In this document: piece after piece, positions 58,381-64,000 of the stretch
Layout: every line of letters starts with the position of its first letter
Numbering within the stretch: the stretch's first letter is position 1
Origin: Homalodisca vitripennis
Taxonomy: Eukaryota; Arthropoda; Insecta; Hemiptera; Cicadellidae
Assembly: GCF_021130785.1 (NCBI RefSeq)
Contig: NC_060214.1
Location: 47,181,001-47,245,000 of the forward strand
Direction of reading: 5' to 3'
Length of the DNA: 64,000 nt
Program-made: the position numbers and the translations under genes
The notes under the pieces: model-generated
Databases searched by the model: none
Seen by the model: the letters and a program-made list of their open reading frames with translations, nothing else
Told to the model about the DNA's origin: nothing

Positions 58381-59026
58381 AAGAACTTAGTATATTTTAG
58401 GGTTCATTAATCATTTTCAATTCCATATCTATTTAAATGTTCACAATTTCGAAAATGTAAATTTATGTAAATGTTTAGCTATTTTAAAGAAAGTTTATCA
58501 TGTTAGTCCATGAACTCATTATTATTGCAACACTACAAAATTACTAGTAAATGTTATAATGAATTAAATTTAAAATAAATTGTAATGAATAATTTAATAT
58601 CAAACATGTTTTCAAAGTATTAAGGTATTAAGGTTTGTGTTTAATATGTCGATTGACGCAATCAATTAATCAATTTAATGAAATGTTGTCACAAATAAAT
58701 GTGTTGGTTCATTTGAGGGTATTTGTACTGCCAATCTAACCTATTATTAAATCCTCTCACAGCAACCCTTGCTCATAGTATGTCACAAACTTAATCTTAA
58801 ACTAAACCGAACTTAAAAACCTTACATGCGGTGGTGAATCGCTAGACTTCTGTAACTGTGGCCAATAATGGCTGTAATCTGGAAGCTCTGTGATCATCCT
58901 TGACTCAGGAGCTTGTTACCGGGCTTTAGGCTTGGCTGACAAAGTTAACTACCTTTAGTCACTTAGTCCCACTATAATTCACTAGAGAAGAAATAAATAG
59001 AAAAATTAACGCTTTTTATACTATAG
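58381..59026. other. Intergenic, nothing recognised
   Basis: AT-rich DNA without coding or repeat signals that I can name. Confidence 0.35.
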
Positions 59027-60700
59027 CAGATTTCCTATAATTCGGCATCCATTTGTCCGGAACGTCCGATGGTCCGGCACCAATACGCACGTACTCAACT
59101 AATTTTCTGTATTATCGGCGAAAACATACGTATACCTTAATTGTGGTTCGGGAATGCATTAGGTAGCCCTAGTGTACTTGAAAATGTTCTGGGAGCTTCG
59201 CGTTTCCTCCAGTGAGGTCGATGGTACTTTCAGACTAGTTTTGTATTGTAAATTCCAGTTCGCCATGTTCACGTGTAATAGTGCGTTGCTCCGCTTTTCC
59301 AAAACATATTTAGTTGTGATTTAACTCAGTAGAGTGTTGTAGTTAAAGGCTAATTATGTAACATTGATTTCATAGTTCATACCCTGCAGGTGTAAACTAA
59401 CTTTGAAGCTAAAAGTGAATTTGAGAGAAAGGTGAACCTGATTGTAAAACCATAAAGTAAGAAATACTACTATTGGTCAAAATCGAACACGTCACTCTCA
59501 GCATGAAACACAAGCTAGAGATCATCAAAAGTTTGGAGAAAGGTAAGAATAGAACAGCTTTAATGACAGAATGTATGTCAATAAAAAACAAAAACATGAG
59601 CTTATACGTTTTGCTTCATAAGTCCTTAGCAACTGACAAAATGTATTCTAAGCAAACTTTAAAGACATCAAAGCAGGAACAATTGGAAAGTGTACTTTAC
59701 AATGGTTTAACGTAAAATGAGCTGAAAGAAAGCCTACACGGGCCCTATTATTATTTAAAAATCTGAAACATTTAAAGAAGATTCGAACGCTGCAAATGGT
59801 GACTGCAGATTTTCAGAAGGTTGGCTGAGAAACTTTTAATTTCGACATGGAATTTATATATCTGAAGGAGCAAACGTTGACTCAGTAAAACATTATATTG
59901 ACGAGTTTACAAAAATTAGTGAAACCTTACCAGCTGATTGATCCATTTTACAACGCTGATGAAACAGGCATCATTTGGGCAAGGGACAGTTAAAAAATGA
60001 ATTTGTCAGGAGATAGAGAAGCTGTCCTTGTTTTGGACAACTGCAAAGCCTATCCGCCTATAGCCTAGTTGGTTTATAGCAACATACAAGCACATTTTCT
60101 CCTACCTAATGTTACCTCCTTGACATAATGTAACTGAATTAAAAAAAATGTATTATTACGGATGCTGTTTATGCTATGCTATTGTACTCTCATGGTATGA
60201 AGTTAAACAAGTGCTTTTACAAAGGTGCTGGTGAAATTTTAAAAACTAAGAGCAATTTGCGAAGAAAACCTAAAAAATTTTGAAGAAGAAAATTTGGTCA
60301 TATTGAATCAATTGATAGATATATATTACCAAAAAGCAATTTGTAGATTGGGTTGAGATAGATAAAATTAATATATTGAGGAAGAACTTACAGATGGAGC
60401 AAATATTCGAAGTACGGTTAAAGATTCAACCTGTGACTATTGAAGAGCTTGAGTTAGACGATGAACAAATAAAAGAAAAGGAACAAATGAGGTGGGTTGA
60501 AGCGGTAAATGCATTAAACAAGTTTATAACGTTTGCTGAAGGAAACTCACGTTATATCTGTTCAGAAATCATTCATTTGAATATTTTGAGAAGTGCATTA
60601 TCTTAAAGATAAATAATTTTGAAAACATAATAGTGATATTTTGATGAGATTTAAATGTACAAAGTACAGTAGATCATAACTAAATTCTAATATACTGTCT
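59027..60700 (+). mobile_element. Decayed Tigger/pogo transposon
   Basis: The left end CAGATTTCCTATAATTCGGC after TA (59,024-59,025) resembles Tigger/Jerky-type terminal repeats, including the nearby GTCCGGAACGTCCG and GGTCCGGCACC. Decayed transposase follows on the plus strand. I could not find the matching right terminal repeat, so the right boundary is approximate. Confidence 0.65.
59467..60606 (+). pseudogene. Tigger/pogo (Jerky-like) transposase remnant
   Basis: Pieces in order: VTLSMKHKLEIIKSLEKG (59,490-59,545), the psq-type helix-turn-helix; FSEGWLRNF and FRHGIYISEGANVD near 59,815-59,880, the CENP-B-type second DNA-binding part; FYNADETGIIWARDS near 59,950-59,995, with the first catalytic Asp; SGDREAVLVLDNCKA near 60,005-60,050, with the second; FLPPNVTSL-like text near 60,095-60,120; and a C-terminal acidic region (VTIEELELDDEQIKEKEQM, near 60,435-60,490). 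Stops and frameshifts occur throughout. It is inactive. Confidence 0.75.
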
Positions 60701-63105
60701 TTTATATCAATTAGAAGTTTAATGTAGCCAGAAACCCTCCAAGAATGCTAGTATAGGGGCTTGTATGATATGTAGCTATGTATTTGAAATGTTCATTGTT
60801 GTACCTAAGAAAATAGTTGCATAGTTGTTTTTAATAACAACATTATATATTTAAACTGGTCTCAGAAGATGTGTTAAATTTTAAAATTGTGAATATTAAA
60901 TTTTGCTTTTTACTAAAATATTAACTTAACCTTATAACCTTATTAACCTTATAATTACTTAAAACATAAATTATGTAAAAACGGATTGTAATACTATTTT
61001 TTTAAATGAACGACAAGGACCAATAACAGGCTTTTAAAAATATAAATTAATTTTAACAATCTCAATGATAAAACATAAGTACAGCGGGTGCAACATAAAA
61101 TAACAATAAATGCAAGGTATTTTAGCAAGATTTTAATCCAGAATGTTTATTTTTATTTCAGTTATTATAAACCCATAAGTTCATTTTAGAATATAATGAC
61201 AATAAAATAGAAGTAATTATTTAGGAAATACTGTAGTAGATTGTGTGAAAACTATTGTGACCAAATTGTAGGAACTAGTAGTATACACTATAATAATAAA
61301 AAATGTATAAATATTTATTATTACTTTAAAATTTAGAAGTCAGTGATCATTGTAAGATAGGAAATTTAATAAATATTACAAAAACATTTATTAAACTAAT
61401 AGAAAATATAAACGTTTTTATGTTATAAAAATCTTTAAAAATAAAACTTTTTGTGATAATAACACGCATAGTGTAACCAAATATGTTCGTGTGAAACATA
61501 TTAAACTACCCACAGTAAATAAAAGATTTACTGAATTTTATCTGTAGTGTATACATCATACATGTTTCAATTAAATTCCATTACCGGTACCATAAAAATA
61601 CTTTCAAGGATTGTTAAAGATTTTATGGAGAACTTTTATTGAGAATTATTTGGCTTAATTTGTAACTTTAAATTAATTGTTTAAATAGTTTACTTTGTTT
61701 GCTACTTAAAGTGTGTTTGAAGTATTTATTGCTGATAGAATTGTGTTAGTTTATTATTATAGTCCCTACAAATGGTGTTGTCAAGTAATTTGAGACCACT
61801 TTCAATAAGTAATTTACTCATTCGGGTAGCCTACTGATAATACTAATTAACTAAGCGTATTTAGTAAGTACTTTATGGTTACAAGGGAGGTACTACACTT
61901 CACGTCACGAATGACAACAAGAAGCCTCTTCATTCATCATATTACCTCGATTCTTATACATACAGAACAAGAGAAACAAGTTAATGCTAATGTTATTTCA
62001 GTAACAATACAGAGAAACTAAAATAATAGTTCCTTTCTAAATACAACCCCAGAGGTAGAAATGATCCAACTAACCGGGAACAGTGTTTACTGGAACAACT
62101 AAAACCTTGCTAATCCTGATCCACAAGGCAACATACCAAGTTTTAGGACGTGTAGATCTTAATGTAATGTGTCTTACATATCTAAGTACTTACCAGCTTT
62201 TAGTAGTTAAGATAATTCAGTACGGTTCACAAAATAAAACACTAAATAAGATTAACTTGATTAAGGGTAATGAATATGAGCTGATATAATTACGTTTTTT
62301 ATATCCGTATCTCAAAAAATGTTTAATACCAACTGAACAGTAAAAAATCATTTGAAAAACTGACTTAATTTAAATTTAAATTATGCCAAATGTAATTATT
62401 GACCATGCTATTTGTGTAGTAGTTATATTATAGCAAAAAATAAAAAACATTGAACCAAGTTTTGTCGTATTCATCTGCTGTAAAAAGTAATTGAAGTAAG
62501 TATAAAAAGTGCTTCACAGTTGTATAATAAAACATTTCATTGTGCCATAATGAAGTGCTGTATCTGTGAACACTCTTGACAGCAATCGCCGATCGCAATA
62601 CCCGATATTGGCGCATCGAGAAGGTCCAATATTGTAACTTTACAGAAACTCCAACTAACTTTGATGTAAAAACATGGTTAAATACTAGTTAGTGTCTCGA
62701 CCAAGAGATAAATGAGCCTGATAATGAACAAGTGTCTTCGAATCTGTTCATGACAAAGTTACATATCTAATCAAAGTTCAGAATTTATTAATAAGTTGAC
62801 CGATTACTCCCTGTTTCTGAACACGGATAATTTTAGTTTATTTTGGACAGTAAGATGATAAAAATCCTCATTGTTCTTCGTCCTTAAATAATCTTTGCGT
62901 TGCTTCCGGGTTGACAGGACAATCAGGAGGGGTAACGTTGGAGTAAGAATATCCTCCTGTCAATATTCCATGAGGGTGGATAACAGGCACTGACTTAGTT
63001 ATGTAACCTCGAAGTAGGTGAAGCTTACCATCTGTTTCATAGAATCTTTGAGTGAGAGTGGGTAGGAAGACCGGAGGGAATGTTTAGGCTTAAAAAAAAA
63101 TAAAA
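60701..63105. other. Intergenic AT-rich stretch, nothing recognised
   Basis: Long AT-rich DNA. Several short ORFs lack family features. Confidence 0.4.
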
Positions 63106-63109
63106 TTAA

Positions 63110-63330
63110 AGAAGCCACACCCACTCTAACAGCCATCCTCCACTGTAAATCACCATATCATATGGCGCAGTGAAGCAGACACAAACGTTATCGTGAGATA
63201 ACCAAATCAAGCAATACCGAGCGTGGTTGCTGTTTGTATGGGTGACCGCTGAACAATCCTGACCTTGCAAGCAGCTCGCCTGCCCGGCCATTATTGGTAG
63301 TTCGGAAATCACCTTAAGTCATTGATCCCT
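63110..63330 (+). mobile_element. 5S-rRNA-derived SINE or 5S pseudogene
   Basis: At 63,187-63,260 the plus strand matches the 3' two thirds of animal 5S rRNA, including its internal promoter: AAATCAAGCAATACCGAGCG corresponds to AAGTTAAGCAACATCGGGCG, then GTGGTTGCTGTTTGTATGGG and TGACCGCTGAACA correspond to the GGTTAGTACTTGGATGGGTGACCGC region. Flanking DNA up to about 63,110 and to about 63,330 is not 5S-like. A SINE whose head comes from 5S RNA is therefore the better reading than a simple pseudogene. Confidence 0.6.
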
Positions 63331-63791
63331 AGGTCAGGTGATAGAGGGGGATCCTTAGCCCTAACTTCACTTGGTAAAATAAGTTATTACTTTATCACCT
63401 TAACATTTACGAATAGTGATGTGCCGCTTCAGTATATCCATAGCGTTTTCGAGATTTAGGTGAAACATCGGTTTCTGCTGTATCCAGTATAGGTTCTACT
63501 TGCAAGTGTAAATCGTTCTGAAATATAATATTTTGGTTTTGAAATATTAAACTCAGGCTTTCTAGTTTAATCTAAAGTCCAATAATAAATCGTGTTAAAA
63601 TTGCTTAAAACGGTCCTTTGTTTTAAAAAAACACCACTCTCTGTCGAGGATACTAAATTTTGGAAAGTATGTACGACATTTCTCTCTCAAAAATAATTTA
63701 TAAAATACAATGCCAAACATAAACTGGTGCGGTAATATTAAAGAAAACTCTAAGTTTACATATTTATCAATTCTAGATATAGAAAAAAAAT
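63331..63791. other. Intergenic, nothing recognised
   Basis: Some DNA just after the 5S-like part (GGTCAGGTGATAGAG, near 63,333) may be SINE body. The rest has no signal. Confidence 0.3.
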
Positions 63792-63844
63792 CATTTTTCA
63801 TTCTTCCATATTTAAATATATTAAATGTGGAAGAATGAAAAATG
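63792..63844. repeat. 24-bp-arm hairpin
   Basis: CATTTTTCATTCTTCCATAT (plus TTAA) and its complement are separated by ATATA. Arms are 63,792-63,815 and 63,821-63,844, with one mismatch. Confidence 0.9.
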
Positions 63845-64000
63845 TCTTTTCTATTAAAACCTACTCACTTCCACCAAGAATACAAAGCAAACAATTTCTA
63901 GAAAATCAATTAAAAGTAATGCTTTAAAATATTGTGTTTCTTTAATTATATAAAAACCTCTTAAATTTTATCCAAAGGCTGGTGTAGTTTTCTTTTTATT

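Noticed and set aside
1..64000. CRISPR arrays, operons or other prokaryotic systems
   Set aside because: No spaced direct repeats of CRISPR type and no bacterial gene layout. All recognisable elements are eukaryotic transposons.

Overview
The window is AT-rich, intron-scale eukaryotic DNA, most likely from an arthropod. Its mobile elements are typical of insect genomes: non-LTR retrotransposons with TTTGA-type or TAAA-type tails, mariner, hAT, Tigger/pogo, a tRNA-derived SINE and a 5S-rRNA-derived SINE. A hemipteran is plausible, but the sequence alone does not prove it. I recognise no intact conserved host gene. Almost everything that can be named is a transposable element or a remnant of one.

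Layout. Positions 1-11.6 kb hold a 49-bp tandem repeat, LINE fragments, a hAT element with ZBED-like coding remains, two copies of an internally deleted hAT family, an isolated GC/CpG-rich island near 7.2-7.6 kb and a truncated mariner. From 11.6 to 42.0 kb lies one very large inverted repeat. Arm A (about 11.64-27.18 kb) and arm B (about 31.13-41.99 kb) are colinear reverse complements, roughly 90% identical by eye, around a spacer of about 3.9 kb. Insertions made after the duplication differ between the arms. Arm A carries a near-complete 5.2-kb LINE (11,686-16,850) and a truncated LINE (23,584-25,095). Arm B carries another LINE tail (36.9-38.1 kb), a segment of about 690 bp absent from A, and a perfect 45-bp palindrome. 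Each arm also has a copy of the same tRNA-derived SINE, an 85-codon ORF, a 90-codon ORF and an unrecognised apparently two-exon pseudogene. Both copies of that pseudogene have the same two in-frame stops.

Positions 42-64 kb hold a mariner with perfect terminal repeats and a broken transposase, several LINE 3' ends, two copies of a roughly 210-bp repeat, an endogenous envelope-like glycoprotein remnant (57.1-57.9 kb), a decayed Tigger element and a 5S-derived SINE.

The most notable item is the LINE at 11.7-16.9 kb. Its first ORF joins a FLYWCH-type zinc finger, a coiled coil and a Ulp1/SENP-like (C48) cysteine protease domain with a visible His/Asp/Gln/Cys set. An SGNH/GDSL hydrolase ORF follows, then an APE endonuclease-reverse transcriptase ORF broken by one homopolymer frameshift. 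The second notable item is the giant palindrome and the small unrecognised ORFs duplicated in it.
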